A DNA stretch of 53,327 bases from Rhodococcus jostii NBRC 16295 (GCF_001894825.1 NZ_BCWY01000068.1:1-53327), one strand, 5' to 3'. Positions 34,611-44,533 are shown, counted from the first letter of the stretch. Notes: generated from the sequence alone by a model not told the origin. Program-made: numbers and translations.

Positions 34611-34983
34611 ACCACCTCGGTTCTTCAGCGGCGATTCGTCGCCATGCACCTCCCACACGCCTGTGCCCTCGAGACGACGATCGTGGCCGAAGATTGGTCG
34701 GGCCGACTCGACATCCGCTCGGAACTGGACGGTGCGGTCCAGAACACTCTTGTCGAGCGCTACCGCGACCTCGCCAGTCCGCCTCATCTTTTGCCCGCAG
34801 TGGCCGGAAACGCTCGGCACCCTCGAGTTTCCCATTTTCTACCGGGGACACCGCCTGCGCCTGCGCATCAACGGTAAGGCGGTGCAGGTCAGCGCCGGCG
34901 CGGGAAGCCAGCCGCCGATCGAGATCGAATGCCGCGGCCAGGTCGCGCAACTTCACCCAGGGAGCACGGTTCACCTGGCCTAG
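34611..34983 (+). pseudogene. Glycoside hydrolase family 65-type protein (OtsB1/Rv2006-like), internally deleted
   Basis: The first part, LQRRFVAMHLPHACALETTI then VAEDWSGRLDIRSELDG and NTLVERYRDLAS, is the N-terminal beta-sandwich region of GH65 phosphorylases. It joins, after only a few residues and a frame change near 34790, to the extreme C-terminus TLGTLEFPIFYRGHRLRLRI and IEIECRGQVAQLHPGSTVHL, stop 34983. Roughly 500 residues in between, including the catalytic barrel, are missing. In M. tuberculosis such a domain is part of Rv2006, in the DosR regulon. Confidence 0.7.
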
Positions 34984-35451
34984 TAGTGGCGCACGGCCGG
35001 GACCGAGCCGAGTGCACTATCAGGAACGGGTAGACGATTGTCATCGACTTCGCGGGAACGGTCCCTCCGTCGGAGGGGAAATAAGCAGCCCTCGTCGGGT
35101 CGGTGACGAAAATGGGTTCAATCAGGGGTCGAAAGGCCCTGGGGACGAGGACCATCGGGGGAGGAGAGTGGACGCGAAAGCAGTCGGACTCCGCCGCGGG
35201 CACCACCCACCCCGATAGCGGGGGAAGAAGCCATGACTGCGGTCATCGAGGTGCACAAATTGCAGAAACCCTTACTGGCCGGTGCAACGCCCATGCCCCG
35301 GAGGTCACCCGAGAGGCCGGTTGGAAGAGCTGGTCGCAACCACCGGCACGTTTCGACGGAGCCGAGGTTACGAGGTCAAAGTGCGCACACCGTCCACCCC
35401 GCCAGAAACCGCATGATCAGCTCGCGAAACCGACAACCCCTGGAGAACGTC
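34984..35451. other. Intergenic with small gene remnants
   Basis: An ATG at 35233 with an upstream GGGGGAAGAAG site begins MTAVIEVHKLQK, resembling the first residues of an ABC-transporter ATPase, but the frame then loses resemblance. A second stretch ends RGYEVKVRTPSTPPETA before a TGA near 35417. Both look like remnants. Confidence 0.35.
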
Positions 35452-36492
35452 ATGAAGGCCCTCGTCTATTACGGACCCGGCAACAAAAGCTGGGATGAGG
35501 TACCCGACCCACGCATCGTCGACGAAACCGACGCAATCATCAAAATCGATGCCACCACCATCTGTGGGACCGACCTACACATCCTCAAAGGCGACGTGCC
35601 CGATATCGCAGAAGGGCGAATACTCGGCCACGAAGGCGTCGGGACTGTCGAGTCGGTCGGTAAAGCCGTCACCACGGTCGAACCCGGCGACCGCGTGTTG
35701 GTGTCGTGCGTGTGCGCCTGCGGACGTTGCCGGTACTGCCGCGAGGGCAGTTACGGACAGTGCCTCGGTGGTGGCGGCTGGATCCTGGGTAACAAGATCG
35801 ATGGGGCGCAAGCGGAATTCGTGCGAGTGCCCTTCGCGGACACCTCGACCTACCCTGTTCCGGCGGGACTCGACGACGAGTCGATCTTGATGCTCGCCGA
35901 CATCTTGCCCACCGCCTACGAGGTCGGAGTGATCAACGGCGGCATCAAGCCCGGCGACGTCGTCGCGATCGTCGGTGCCGGACCGATCGGGTTGGCCACA
36001 ATCCTGGCTGCTCGCCTGTTCAGCCCCGCTCACATCGTCGCCATCGACCTCGCCGTGACCCGGTTGGAAGCGGCCAAGCAGTTCGGTGCCGATGTCACGA
36101 TCAACCCCACCCTGGAAGACCCCGCCGAACGCATCGGGGCCATCACCGACGGACTGGGCGCCGACGTCACGATCGAAGCAGTCGGGGTGCCCGACACCTT
36201 CGAGATGTGCACTCGCCTGGTTCGTCCCGGCGGTCACGTCGCCAACGTGGGCGTGCACGGCAAGCCCGTGACCCTGCACCTGGAATATCTGTGGACCCGC
36301 AACGTCACCATCACCACCGGCCTGGTCGACACCTGGTCCACCCCCACGCTGCTGAAGTTGGTCCGCTCCGGGCAACTCGATCCGCAGAAGTTCGTCACCC
36401 ACCGCTTCCCGCTCTCCGGCATCCTCGACGCGTACGACGTGTTCAGCCGCGCCACGGACACCGGAGCGCTCAAAGTGTTGTTGCACAGATAG
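35452..36492 (+). CDS. Zinc-dependent alcohol dehydrogenase
   Basis: A 346-residue medium-chain dehydrogenase (MDR) using NAD(P). The catalytic zinc site is ICGTDLHILKGD and the GHEGVGTVESVG segment; the structural zinc Cys cluster is CVCACGRCRYCREGSYGQC. The Rossmann motif is VAIVGAGPIGLATILAARLF. It ends DAYDVFSRATDTGALKVLL. ATG 35452 (MKALVYYGPGNKSW) has TGGAGA upstream. It could supply alcohols or aldehydes for wax ester formation by the adjacent acyltransferase, which is an inference. Confidence 0.93.
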   Translation: MKALVYYGPGNKSWDEVPDPRIVDETDAIIKIDATTICGTDLHILKGDVPDIAEGRILGHEGVGTVESVGKAVTTVEPGDRVLVSCVCACGRCRYCREGSYGQCLGGGGWILGNKIDGAQAEFVRVPFADTSTYPVPAGLDDESILMLADILPTAYEVGVINGGIKPGDVVAIVGAGPIGLATILAARLFSPAHIVAIDLAVTRLEAAKQFGADVTINPTLEDPAERIGAITDGLGADVTIEAVGVPDTFEMCTRLVRPGGHVANVGVHGKPVTLHLEYLWTRNVTITTGLVDTWSTPTLLKLVRSGQLDPQKFVTHRFPLSGILDAYDVFSRATDTGALKVLLHR

Positions 36493-36620
36493 ATTCAGAC
36501 GTTTCTGGTCAGGGCATGTGCGACCGTGATGCGCTCTCAGCGCTGATTCGAGTGGTTCAGGGAGCGCACGGGGCGGGCCGTGCTTCCTCCAAGTGTCCAC
36601 CGCGCCGGGAGAGGTGATTC

Positions 36621-38054
36621 GTGAAGCGTGCGAACCGTCGTTACATGACGCAGACGGATTTCATGTCGTGGAGGATGGAGGAGGACCCGATCCTCCGGTC
36701 GACGATCATCGCGGTGGCTGTCCTCGACGAGAGCCCGGACTGGGGGCGATTCGTCCGGATGATGGATCGTGGCACGAGGGCGGTACCCATATTTCGCCGC
36801 AAGGCTGTCGGCGACTCCATCGGCCTCGCCCCGCCGCACTGGACGGACGATCCCGATTTCGATCTCTCCTGGCATCTGCGCCGCTTCAGTGTGTCGGCGC
36901 CGAGCGGATGGGCAGCTGTACTCGACTTCGCTCGCATCACCGGGATGACGGCATTCGACAAGTCGCGCCCGCTGTGGGAGTTCACGGTGATCGAGGGCCT
37001 CGAGGAGGGTAGGTCGGCACTGGTCATGAAGGTGCACCACTCGCTCACCGACGGAGTCAGCGGCATGCAGATCGCGCGTGAAATCGTGGACTTCGCGCGT
37101 GCGGGCACCGAGCGGGCGGCCCTCCCGGATTCTCCGCCGCCGGAACACGATCGTGCAGTCGGCGCGCTGCAGAACGACCTGGCCTGGCATTGGCGGACCG
37201 GGGTCACACTCACTCGGCGCGTCGCGGCATTCGCACGCGCCGAAAGCCGGACACTGAGGATGAACCCGATCACGGCGCTGCGCGAAATGGCCGCCGTGGT
37301 CGGTTCGACCGCCCGCTTCGTGCGGCCGGTGGTCACCACCCTGTCGCCGGTGATGACGAAGCGAAGCACCCGCCGACACTTCGCCGTGTTCGACGTACCG
37401 ATGGAATCGCTCTGCCAAGCTGCGACCCTGTGCGGGTGTTCCCTCAATGATGCGTTCCTGGCATCGATCATGCTGGGCATGCAGCACTATCACCGGTCCC
37501 ACGGCGCCGAGATCCCCGAACTGAAGATGACGCTGCCGATCAGTTTGCGCACCGATGCGGACCCGTTGGGGGGAAACCGGATTACCTTGGCGCGGTTCTC
37601 GCTTCCACTCGACGTGGACGATCCCGCCGAACTGATGCGCAGAATCGACTCCACGGTCGAGGCATGGCGGGACGAGCCTGCAGTTCCGTTGTCCTCCACC
37701 ATCGCCGGGGTCCTGAATCTGTTACCGGCATCGACGTTGGGTAACATGCTCAAGCACGTCGATTTCGTCGCATCGAACGTTGTTGGTTCACCGATTCCGC
37801 TCTATGTCGCCGGAGCGCAGATCACGCGGTACTACGCCTTCAGCCCGACTCTCGGTTCGGCATTCAACGTCACGTTGATGTCCTATACCTCCCACTGCTG
37901 TGTGGGAATCGATGCCGACGCCGATGCCGTGCCGGACCTTGCAGCGATGACCGTCTCGCTCGCCGAAGGATTCCGTGCCGTGCTGAGGCTCTGCACCGAC
38001 CCGGAATCCGACACCGTCGTGGCTAATCCTGCACGAGCCGACGGTGACACCTGA
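36621..38054 (+). CDS. Wax ester synthase/diacylglycerol acyltransferase 3
   Basis: A 477-residue acyltransferase. The active site HHSLTDG is at residues 139-145, with RPLWEFTVIEGL before it, and NDAFLASIMLGMQ, TLPISLRTD, VASNVVGSPIPLYVAGA and VTLMSYTSHCCVGID after it. It belongs to a branch distinct from copies 1 and 2 (it starts MKRANRRYMTQTDFMSW). The GTG at 36621 follows GGGAGAGG. It lies 128 bp downstream of the alcohol dehydrogenase. Confidence 0.92.
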   Translation: MKRANRRYMTQTDFMSWRMEEDPILRSTIIAVAVLDESPDWGRFVRMMDRGTRAVPIFRRKAVGDSIGLAPPHWTDDPDFDLSWHLRRFSVSAPSGWAAVLDFARITGMTAFDKSRPLWEFTVIEGLEEGRSALVMKVHHSLTDGVSGMQIAREIVDFARAGTERAALPDSPPPEHDRAVGALQNDLAWHWRTGVTLTRRVAAFARAESRTLRMNPITALREMAAVVGSTARFVRPVVTTLSPVMTKRSTRRHFAVFDVPMESLCQAATLCGCSLNDAFLASIMLGMQHYHRSHGAEIPELKMTLPISLRTDADPLGGNRITLARFSLPLDVDDPAELMRRIDSTVEAWRDEPAVPLSSTIAGVLNLLPASTLGNMLKHVDFVASNVVGSPIPLYVAGAQITRYYAFSPTLGSAFNVTLMSYTSHCCVGIDADADAVPDLAAMTVSLAEGFRAVLRLCTDPESDTVVANPARADGDT

Positions 38055-38080
38055 TCCCTACCAGGCGAAGTCTCGCAACC

Positions 38081-39220
38081 TCAGCGTTGGGGGGAAGACG
38101 GGCTCGTCCAGCGGTCCGGGTTCACGTGGTTGACGCGTTCGCCACTGCGGCGGGCGAACTGAAGCGCGACGCGCGCCGATACACGCGATGTTCGCGGGCG
38201 CGCCAGCGCGGGGGAGGTCCATGCCTGCTCGGTTCGGAGTAGAACCGTCGTTTGCCGTATTCGATAAGCACGGTGTCCGACCACCAGTGTGACGAGAACG
38301 AGGAAGAACCCGACCGACAGGGGCGTGAAGCCTAGGTCGTGGGCACACGGCGACATCGGGATCGCGATACCGACTGCCAGGACACCCGTGACAGTGCCGA
38401 CCAATTGCCAAATGGGCGGGCTGCGCAAGGAAGGGAATCCGGCGGGTGCGGATCGCGAACACGATCAGCGTCTGGGTAGCGAGTGACCTGAGGAACCACC
38501 CGGTCCGGAACAGCTCCGGGCCAGCGTGGAACGCGCCGAGCATGATGGCGAAGGTCAGGAAATCGAACACCGAACTTATCGGTCCGAAGAAAGCATGAAA
38601 TGCCGGGTGAACGCGATTGTCCCAGTGCGAAGGAGCGTGCAGTTGCTCGGCATCCACCTTGTCGGTGGGGATCGCGAGCTGGCTGGTGTCATAGAAAAGA
38701 TTGTTGAGGAGGATCTGCCCCGGCGTCGGAAGGAACTGCAGTACTGCGGACGCCGCGGCTGCACTGACATGTTTCCGGCGACCTTGACCGGGATGCCGAC
38801 GTCGGCAAGTCTTGGCAGCGCCGCCGCGGCGGAGGCTTTCGACTGGTCGCGGAACACGAGGAGACCCATGATGAGTCCCACCCCGATGCCGGCCACCAGA
38901 ATGGCCCGATGATCAGCGCGTCGGTGTGGTCACCGAGGAAATATGCAGCGATGGCGGTCGCGGCAAGTAGAAGTAGCAGGGCACTGCGGAGCTGGCGGGT
39001 AAGGACCGCGATAGCACTCACTCGGTGGCTTCGCACGGTGTTGGGACCCGAGGAATCCAGCCGTCTCCGTGGCCTCTGCGGTGGTCAACCCGACAGGGGC
39101 AGAATGTAACTGGTTCAGGATAGTCTCCGAGTCGGCGGATGCGGCTTCACCCACTGGTATCTGCTGCCGCAGCGTAGCCGCGGCAGGGCTTGGAGACCCG
39201 CTACCGGCCCGCGTGCTCAC
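38081..39220 (-). pseudogene. P-type cation ATPase (MgtA-like), deleted and frameshifted
   Basis: A GTG at 39220, inside the end of the SRPBCC gene, begins the N-terminal part (ETILNQLHSAPVGLTTAEAT). Further frames give RSHRVSAIAVLTRQLRSALL with TAIAAYFLGDHTDALIIG, a short IGVGLIMGLLVFRDQSKASA with LADVGIPVKVAGN, and the C-terminal membrane part FFGPISSVFDFLTFAIMLGA with TQTLIVFAIRTRRIPFL and DLGFTPLSVGFFLVLVTLVV. The phosphorylation Asp, most of the nucleotide domain and several frames are missing; it spans 1.1 kb instead of about 2.6 kb. Confidence 0.8.
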
Positions 39221-39857
39221 GAGGTCTCGAAGCCAGCGTACGGATCGTCAAGAGCATTCTTCGGCTCATGACGAAACCGATGGGTTCGAGGAAGAGCGGT
39301 CCGAACGTGAGACGGCTGGCGAGTCGGGGCCCGTAGGTACTGCAGCCCCGCTCGATCAATCGGGTGTGCCCGTCATCGTCCCGTATCAGATGAAAAGCCC
39401 AGATCGACGCATCCCCGGTCGCCGGGTCACGCAGGAGGAGGACGATCCGCGCACCGGGCTCGGTCAGTGCGATTGTCAGCGGGGGAGTTTTGGGGTGCAG
39501 GCGTATCTGATCGCCCACGGTCGCGTCCTGGTACTCGCGGAGAACCTTGTCGGTGTTGCGCACCTGGCAACCGATGAGATTCTCCAGTCCCACGTAACTG
39601 TAGAAGCCACCCCGCCCCTGTCCCAGCTGCACGACCCAGGGCCAAACCAGATCCGGGGGTGCGTTGATGGTGACAGCGTGCGTGTAACGCCACTTCTGGT
39701 TCGGTATCAACTCGTCTGCCGGCATGGTCGCCGCGGCCTCCGCCGGTGTTGCGCCCCACGTGGTGCGCCATCGTCGCAGCGGCGCAGTCAGTGCCACATG
39801 CACGGCGATCAAGGCCGCACCGGCACACGACTGCATGATCAATTTCAAGTGCGTCAC
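39201..39857 (-). CDS. SRPBCC-domain protein with N-terminal membrane anchor
   Basis: A 218-residue protein starting at GTG 39857 (MTHLKLIMQSCAGAAL), overlapping the previous stop as GTGA. One hydrophobic segment is followed by the lipid-binding-type START fold: THAVTINAPPDLVWPWVVQL, GQGRGGFYSYVGLENLIGCQ, LHPKTPPLTIALTEPG and IWAFHLIRDDDGHTRLIERG. It ends with FLEPIGFVMSRRMLLTIRTL. The ligand is unknown. The decayed MgtA-like gene starts 20 bp before its stop. Confidence 0.82.
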   Translation of the reverse strand: MTHLKLIMQSCAGAALIAVHVALTAPLRRWRTTWGATPAEAAATMPADELIPNQKWRYTHAVTINAPPDLVWPWVVQLGQGRGGFYSYVGLENLIGCQVRNTDKVLREYQDATVGDQIRLHPKTPPLTIALTEPGARIVLLLRDPATGDASIWAFHLIRDDDGHTRLIERGCSTYGPRLASRLTFGPLFLEPIGFVMSRRMLLTIRTLASRPREHAGR

Positions 39858-40075
39858 GTCGACGTCTTCGCTCCGACGAGTATCTGGTCGGCCCATTCCG
39901 TGACCGCATCGGATTCGCGGTCGTCGCCGGGCTGCGCATGTACCAAGCGTTCGCCGAGGTTCAGCACCTCGGGATCGATCTTGCCCCAGAAGATCCGGTG
40001 AGCCACTGCCCCCGTCACGGCCATTGCCTGCGGGATACCGCCGCGTTTGCTCGCTGCGGCGACCAGAATCTTCAT
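39854..40075 (-). pseudogene. Flavodoxin with internal deletion
   Basis: A 73-residue frame. The start MKILVAAASKRGGIPQ is a flavodoxin FMN-loop start, and the end VLNLGERLVHAQPGDDRESD followed by AVTEWADQIL matches the last residues of flavodoxin_5 proteins. The 100 or so residues between are missing, with the frame kept. It probably cannot bind FMN. Its stop overlaps the SRPBCC start. Confidence 0.6.
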
Positions 40076-40265
40076 CGTCTCGCTCCGTCCGCTCGAGGTA
40101 CGTCCTCATCATCGGGTTGCCGCACGGACCACACCAGGGTATTTGTACCTTCACCCGCGGTGGGAGGTCGCGCGGACGTTGCGATGACTTCGGGGCCCTG
40201 TGCGGTCCTGCATACGATGCCCCCTGCGACAAGATGGGACTCGACGGTTCACGGACAGATGCCGG

Positions 40266-41253
40266 TTACCTGACGGCGGTGCCGGCGACCGGTCCGCTTG
40301 CTCGGACCACCCGCCTCCCGTCGTGACTGCAGGTGAGACGAGCGTAGAGGTGTTCGACGTCAGCCCTGCGGCACAGTGTGGTACCGGGCGTTTGGAGCAT
40401 GGCCGCGCCCGCAGCGACGCCGTACCGCACAGCGTCCCGCAACGGCCAACCGTGGCGAAGCCCGTAGGCGATGCCCGCGACCATGCTGTCTCCGGCGCCC
40501 ACCCCGCTGAGCACCGTCACTTCGACGGAGGGAATGCGTTCTGCACGCTCTTCGGTCACAAGCAAGGCGCCCTCGGCACCGAGAGACAGGGCGACCACTT
40601 CGCAGATGCCTTGGTCGATGAGATCCCTCGTCGCGGCGAGCTGATCGTCGGTGGTTCGCAACTCCAGTCGCACCCACTCACGAAGTTCACGGATACTCGG
40701 CTTGACGAGAAACGCGCGGCGGCGAAGCTGTTTCAGTGCCGGTCCCGAAGTATCGACGATCAGGCGTGCATCGAGGTCGTCCACTGGTGGCAAACTACCG
40801 CTCGCGCCGACGAGGTCTGCGTCGGCGCCGACTTCAGCAGCTGGAGGCACGAATCCTGCTCGCGTACGGTGATCGTCGGCCCGGGAAAGACGAAGCGGTA
40901 TTGCAGACCCGTCTCGTCCTCGTTGACAGTGAGGCTTTCCCGCGTCACGCCCCTGATGCTGAGAGTCCGGATCGGGACGCCTTCGGTGGCAATCCGGCCG
41001 GTATGTCCGCCTGATGGAAAGACGGCCGTGGCGGCCTCACCGAGTACCCGAAGCACGCGGGCGACGTTGAGTCCACCACCGCTGGGATCACGTCGTGAGG
41101 AGCCGCAACGAACTTTGTCGGTCGGGGCGACCCTGCTCGTACATGAGGTGATGTCGAGTCTGGGTTCATGGTCAAGGTCACGATGCCGGCATGGGACTCT
41201 ACTTTCGTCTGACGAGCAGCCTTTCTCGGCGACTGGAGACCTGTGGTTGCCAT
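40266..41253 (-). pseudogene. pfkB: PfkB-family sugar kinase, frameshifted
   Basis: Three frames together make a PfkB protein: ESHAGIVTLTMNP (near 41180), then LDITSCTSRVAPTDKVRCGS with the substrate motif GGGLNVARVLRVLGEAATAV and FVFPGPTITVREQ, then GADADLVGASGSLPPVDDLD, LIVDTSG, KPSIREL and the catalytic GVGAGDSMVAGIAYGLR. Two frame changes and a short deletion after SLPP are needed. In M. tuberculosis pfkB (Rv2029c) is in the DosR regulon. As read it is non-functional. Confidence 0.78.
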
Positions 41254-41333
41254 CCACCATCACCCTGATCCGTGGTCGGCCGTCGGTGTTCACTCAAGCG
41301 TGAAGTCGGCCGAGGCGTCAGAGCGTTTGGTTC

Positions 41334-41347
41334 TCGACTACGGTCCT
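41334..41347. promoter_or_regulatory. Weak DosR-box-like motif between pfkB and ANTAR genes
   Basis: TCGACTACGGTCCT with flanks TTCTCGACTACGGTCCTTAG agrees with 13 of 20 consensus positions. It lies 81 bp before the pfkB start and 143 bp before the ANTAR gene. Confidence 0.4.
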
Positions 41348-41489
41348 TAGCCTCTATCGGTCCTCCTGTTCCTCGGTGATGCTGGTGGAAATCCGTATGA
41401 CAGACCTGGATCAGCGGCATCGGTTCGCGACGGCCGTCGAATACGACTGGACGGACTCGACCTAGGCACACCCGTTTCAGGAGATGATC

Positions 41490-41756
41490 ATGTCCACCAC
41501 GAACTGCTCGACCACCGAGTCGCTCCCGGTGAGCTGCAGCGACAGTGACCTGCTTGCCACGGCGAAGGGAATCCTGATCGTTGGACGGGGCTACGGCGAA
41601 CGCCAGGCGTTCGACGAGTTGCTCGACGTAGCCCACCACCATCACATCTCAGTTCTGTCAGCGTCGAGGTGGCTCGTCGAACTCGGCCGGGACGAGTCGG
41701 CTGATGCTCCCATTGAATGGGCTCAACTTCTGCAGAGGATCCGCGCCGAGGCCTAG
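41490..41756 (+). CDS. ANTAR-domain protein
   Basis: An 88-residue protein starting at ATG 41490 (CAGGAG six bases before). The ANTAR helices read DLLATAKGILIVGRGYGERQ and AFDELLDVAHHHHISVLSAS, with AKGILI aligning with the conserved start of the domain that binds paired RNA hairpins and prevents termination. No GAF or receiver domain is attached. It is upstream of the second Acg gene and may form an operon with it. Confidence 0.75.
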   Translation: MSTTNCSTTESLPVSCSDSDLLATAKGILIVGRGYGERQAFDELLDVAHHHHISVLSASRWLVELGRDESADAPIEWAQLLQRIRAEA

Positions 41757-41865
41757 AACAATCCGGCTCCTGCTGTGCCCGGCAATGATTGTCGATGACC
41801 TTGTGCCCTATGCCGCAGAGTCCTCCAGAGGAACACTCGAAGTCGGAGGCTGCGATGGGAAGAGC

Positions 41866-42912
41866 ATGGAACAGAGATCGCGCGAAGCCGGTACCCGCCA
41901 ACCAGCAACGCCGATGACCTCCGAGATGCCGGACCGCGACGCACTCGAATCGGCCGTGTCACTCGCGTGCAGGGCGCCGTCGCTTCACAACAGCCAGCCT
42001 TGGCGTTGGGTCATCGGTGGGTTCGGGCTGCAGCTTTTCAGTGATCCTGACCGACTTCTGCCGGCGACCGACGCCTTCGGCCGACAGATGGTGTTCTCCT
42101 GCGGTGCTGCGCTGAACCACCTTCACTACGCCTTCGCCGCTATGGGCTGGGAGTGCACGATCGACCGTATGCCGCCCCGAGCAGATCGTGATCTTCTTGC
42201 CTCGATCGGATTGTTTCGGAGGCATGATGCTTCACCCGCCGATGCTCGGATGGCCGACGCAATCGGACGCCGGCGAACCGATCGGTTACCTTTTGCGGTG
42301 CCCCCTTCGTGGGTAGAAGTCGTTCCACAACTGAAAGCCGTCGCGGCTGAGTTCGGGACGGACCTCGAAGTTCTGGGAGAGCGCAGCCGGTCCGCGCTCG
42401 AGGAGGCGTCCCTTCGCCTTACCGGTTACCAGGGTGCGGATCCGATGTATCAAGCTGAACTGCGATGGTGGACCCGGCATACGAACTCTCGCGACGGAGT
42501 ACCGGAAGAGGCGCTCCCCACTGAATCGCAACGTAGATCGGTGTCCCTGGCTCGCGGATTCCCTTCGGGCAGTGCAGAATCGACGGATACAAGTATTGAG
42601 CAAGACCGCTCGGCAATCGTGCTACTGACGTCGGCTGCCGACTCGAGACTCGACTGGCTCCGCGCGGGTGAATCACTGTCCGCGATTCTCCTCGAATGTA
42701 CGTCCCGCGGTCTTGCCACGTGTTCGGTCACGCATCTTACCGAGATGCCCGGCACCCGCACCCTTGTCCGGGAGCTGTCGTCGGGGAACGGATTGCCGCA
42801 GGTGCTGATCAGAGTTGGTGTGGTCACCGATTCGGTCGTGCCACCACAGACGCCGAGACGTCCGCTGTCGGAAGTCCTCTTCCATGACCGGCCCGCCCGC
42901 TCACAGCGATGA
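41866..42912 (+). CDS. Acg-family nitroreductase-like protein (copy 2)
   Basis: A 348-residue (or 332 from ATG 41914) protein. The Acg motif CRAPSLHNSQPWRWV is followed by SCGAALNHLHYAFAAMGWEC, RRRTDRLPFAVPPSW, YQAELRWWTRHT, LDWLRAGESLSAILLE and PPQTPRRPLSEVLF. It is clearly a paralogue of the gene at 28272, and the ATG at 41914 (MTSEMPDRDALESA) aligns best with that start, but neither start has a strong ribosome site. Acg proteins are flavin-binding DosR-regulon members. Confidence 0.9.
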   Translation: MEQRSREAGTRQPATPMTSEMPDRDALESAVSLACRAPSLHNSQPWRWVIGGFGLQLFSDPDRLLPATDAFGRQMVFSCGAALNHLHYAFAAMGWECTIDRMPPRADRDLLASIGLFRRHDASPADARMADAIGRRRTDRLPFAVPPSWVEVVPQLKAVAAEFGTDLEVLGERSRSALEEASLRLTGYQGADPMYQAELRWWTRHTNSRDGVPEEALPTESQRRSVSLARGFPSGSAESTDTSIEQDRSAIVLLTSAADSRLDWLRAGESLSAILLECTSRGLATCSVTHLTEMPGTRTLVRELSSGNGLPQVLIRVGVVTDSVVPPQTPRRPLSEVLFHDRPARSQR

Positions 42913-42946
42913 GTCCTTCGCCCGTGTTCGTGGGTGCTCCGTGAAA

Positions 42947-43555
42947 TCACCGTTCCGCCGGCACCAACACCGGTTCGTGCATGTCGTAGTAGGACACCTT
43001 GCCCATCAGCAGGTTCTCTTCCTTGAACAGGGCCCGCAGATCGTCCGGTACCTGTGCCTTCTCGTGTCCGCGGGCCTCGGACTCGGAAGTGAAGTACAAG
43101 GCCTCGACGAACCCGTCGTCGCCGTACCGGGCGAAGGTCCCGCCGAGGATGTCCGGACGCAGTCGGCGAACCTGATCGCTCGCCTGTTCCATCAGTTGCC
43201 GCATCCGGGTCGGATGAGCACTGTGACCCTCCATGACCTGTACGAACCCGGCGGCATCGGAGCCGCCACCCATCCATGAGGTCACGTCCGGGCAGTCCAT
43301 GAACGAGACGGCGCCCTCGAAGCAGGTCTGTGTCTCGGCCCACCACTGGTCCTGTTCGGGGCGCTGGCTGTTGCGTTGGGCGTCCTCGGTGGATTCGAAC
43401 CGGACCAGTGCAATGAACGTCCCGTCGTCGCACAACCCGTGTGTGCTCCCGAGGTAACCGATGGCGCCAGGTCGCAGTTCTGCCGTCCAGCGATCCATGC
43501 ACTGACGCAGCCTCGCCTCGTCAGACACCTTTCCCTGGATTACCTGGATGAACAT
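42947..43555 (-). CDS. Protein with two tandem ABM/ferredoxin-like domains
   Basis: A 202-residue protein starting at ATG 43555 with GAGGAGG upstream. The first half begins FIQVIQGKVSDEARLRQCMD and the second GFVQVMEGHSAHPTRMRQLM, showing an internal duplication. The second half continues FARYGDDGFVEALYFTSESE and ends KEENLLMGKVSYYDMHEPVL. Such dimeric alpha-beta barrels include small monooxygenases and haem-binding proteins, but no activity can be assigned here. Confidence 0.75.
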   Translation of the reverse strand: MFIQVIQGKVSDEARLRQCMDRWTAELRPGAIGYLGSTHGLCDDGTFIALVRFESTEDAQRNSQRPEQDQWWAETQTCFEGAVSFMDCPDVTSWMGGGSDAAGFVQVMEGHSAHPTRMRQLMEQASDQVRRLRPDILGGTFARYGDDGFVEALYFTSESEARGHEKAQVPDDLRALFKEENLLMGKVSYYDMHEPVLVPAER

Positions 43556-44089
43556 GTGTTGCCTCCTCGCACTGCGGAGCGGCCCGGCAGCGCGCTCAAA
43601 TTGCGGTGGCCGACCGGGCGGGTCCACCGTCGCCGGATCCGGTTCCACCGACGGCCCCGGTGGCCGCAGCCACTGCAGGACCAATTTTTCGCCCAACCCC
43701 GGCAGCCCACAAGACCACCGGGCGGGCGCATCACCACCGGCCGGGCGCTTCGGCGCCCCACGGACCAAGAGCTCGAGGCACCCTCGACCAGGCTCACTCG
43801 CACCGATCCTGCCGCCGCCGAAGCGGCCCTAATATGGGACATCGCCGTCCGATCCATCGGCGACCGTCGACTGCGCCGCCTTCGAGGCCATTACCAGCAG
43901 AAACGCACCGAAGGGATCGATCCGGTGCACCGTCCGGCGACAGGTACCAGAACAGCTGACCGCGGCCAACCCGGCTCAGCGCGGCACTCGTCCCACCGGC
44001 CGGGGTTTCGATGCCGACAATCATGGCCACGCGCTCGGCAGTGCCGCAGCTCGGTCGGATGCGGGGAGTGGGCATGACTATCGCGGCAA
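43556..44089. other. Intergenic, no gene recognised
   Basis: Several open frames overlap but none shows a family motif or ribosome site. Possibly decayed coding sequence. Confidence 0.35.
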
Positions 44090-44430
44090 CGCGGTGTACG
44101 TGGCTTGGTGCTCGACAGTACCTACTCCTGCGGGAGAAGGAGGGGATGGCCTGGATCGGGCGGTACCGCCCCGACCGGGAGGAGATCGGCTCGGCGGCAC
44201 GCGAGTTCACGTTGCACCACCTGGCGGTCGAGGAGCCGGTAGCGTCCAGCGGAGCCGAAATCGGCTGTAGCGATCATGAACTCGCCCCAGCCCAGCTTGT
44301 GGATCTGGGTTCGGTATGCGTCCGCATCGGCGACGGTTTTCGTGCGCTCGCTCGCTCGAGTTGGTCCCGGGCAACCGCTCGAGGTGCCGTCCGGTGGTCG
44401 TCATGAGGTCGCGCAACTGCACCAGGACGG
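44090..44430 (-). pseudogene. Unidentified decayed coding remnant
   Basis: A protein-like reading on the minus strand (DAYRTQIHKLGWGEFMIATA then DFGSAGRYRLLDRQVVQREL) is preceded in another frame by VLVQLRDLMTTTGRHLERLP. The composition looks coding, with one frameshift near 44330, but I do not recognise the family. Confidence 0.35.
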
Positions 44431-44533
44431 GCGTCGCACTTTGGGATCTCGAGGATCCACGGAGCTCGGGGCGTGGGCAACCCACGGCCCGAACTTCCCG
44501 GTGATCGGGGAGAGGCGGGCAGGCTGTCCGGTT

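Noticed and set aside
35140..35160. Possible DosR box (GGGGACGAGGACCATC)
   Set aside because: Only the left half fits the consensus, and it lies about 300 bp from the ADH start.
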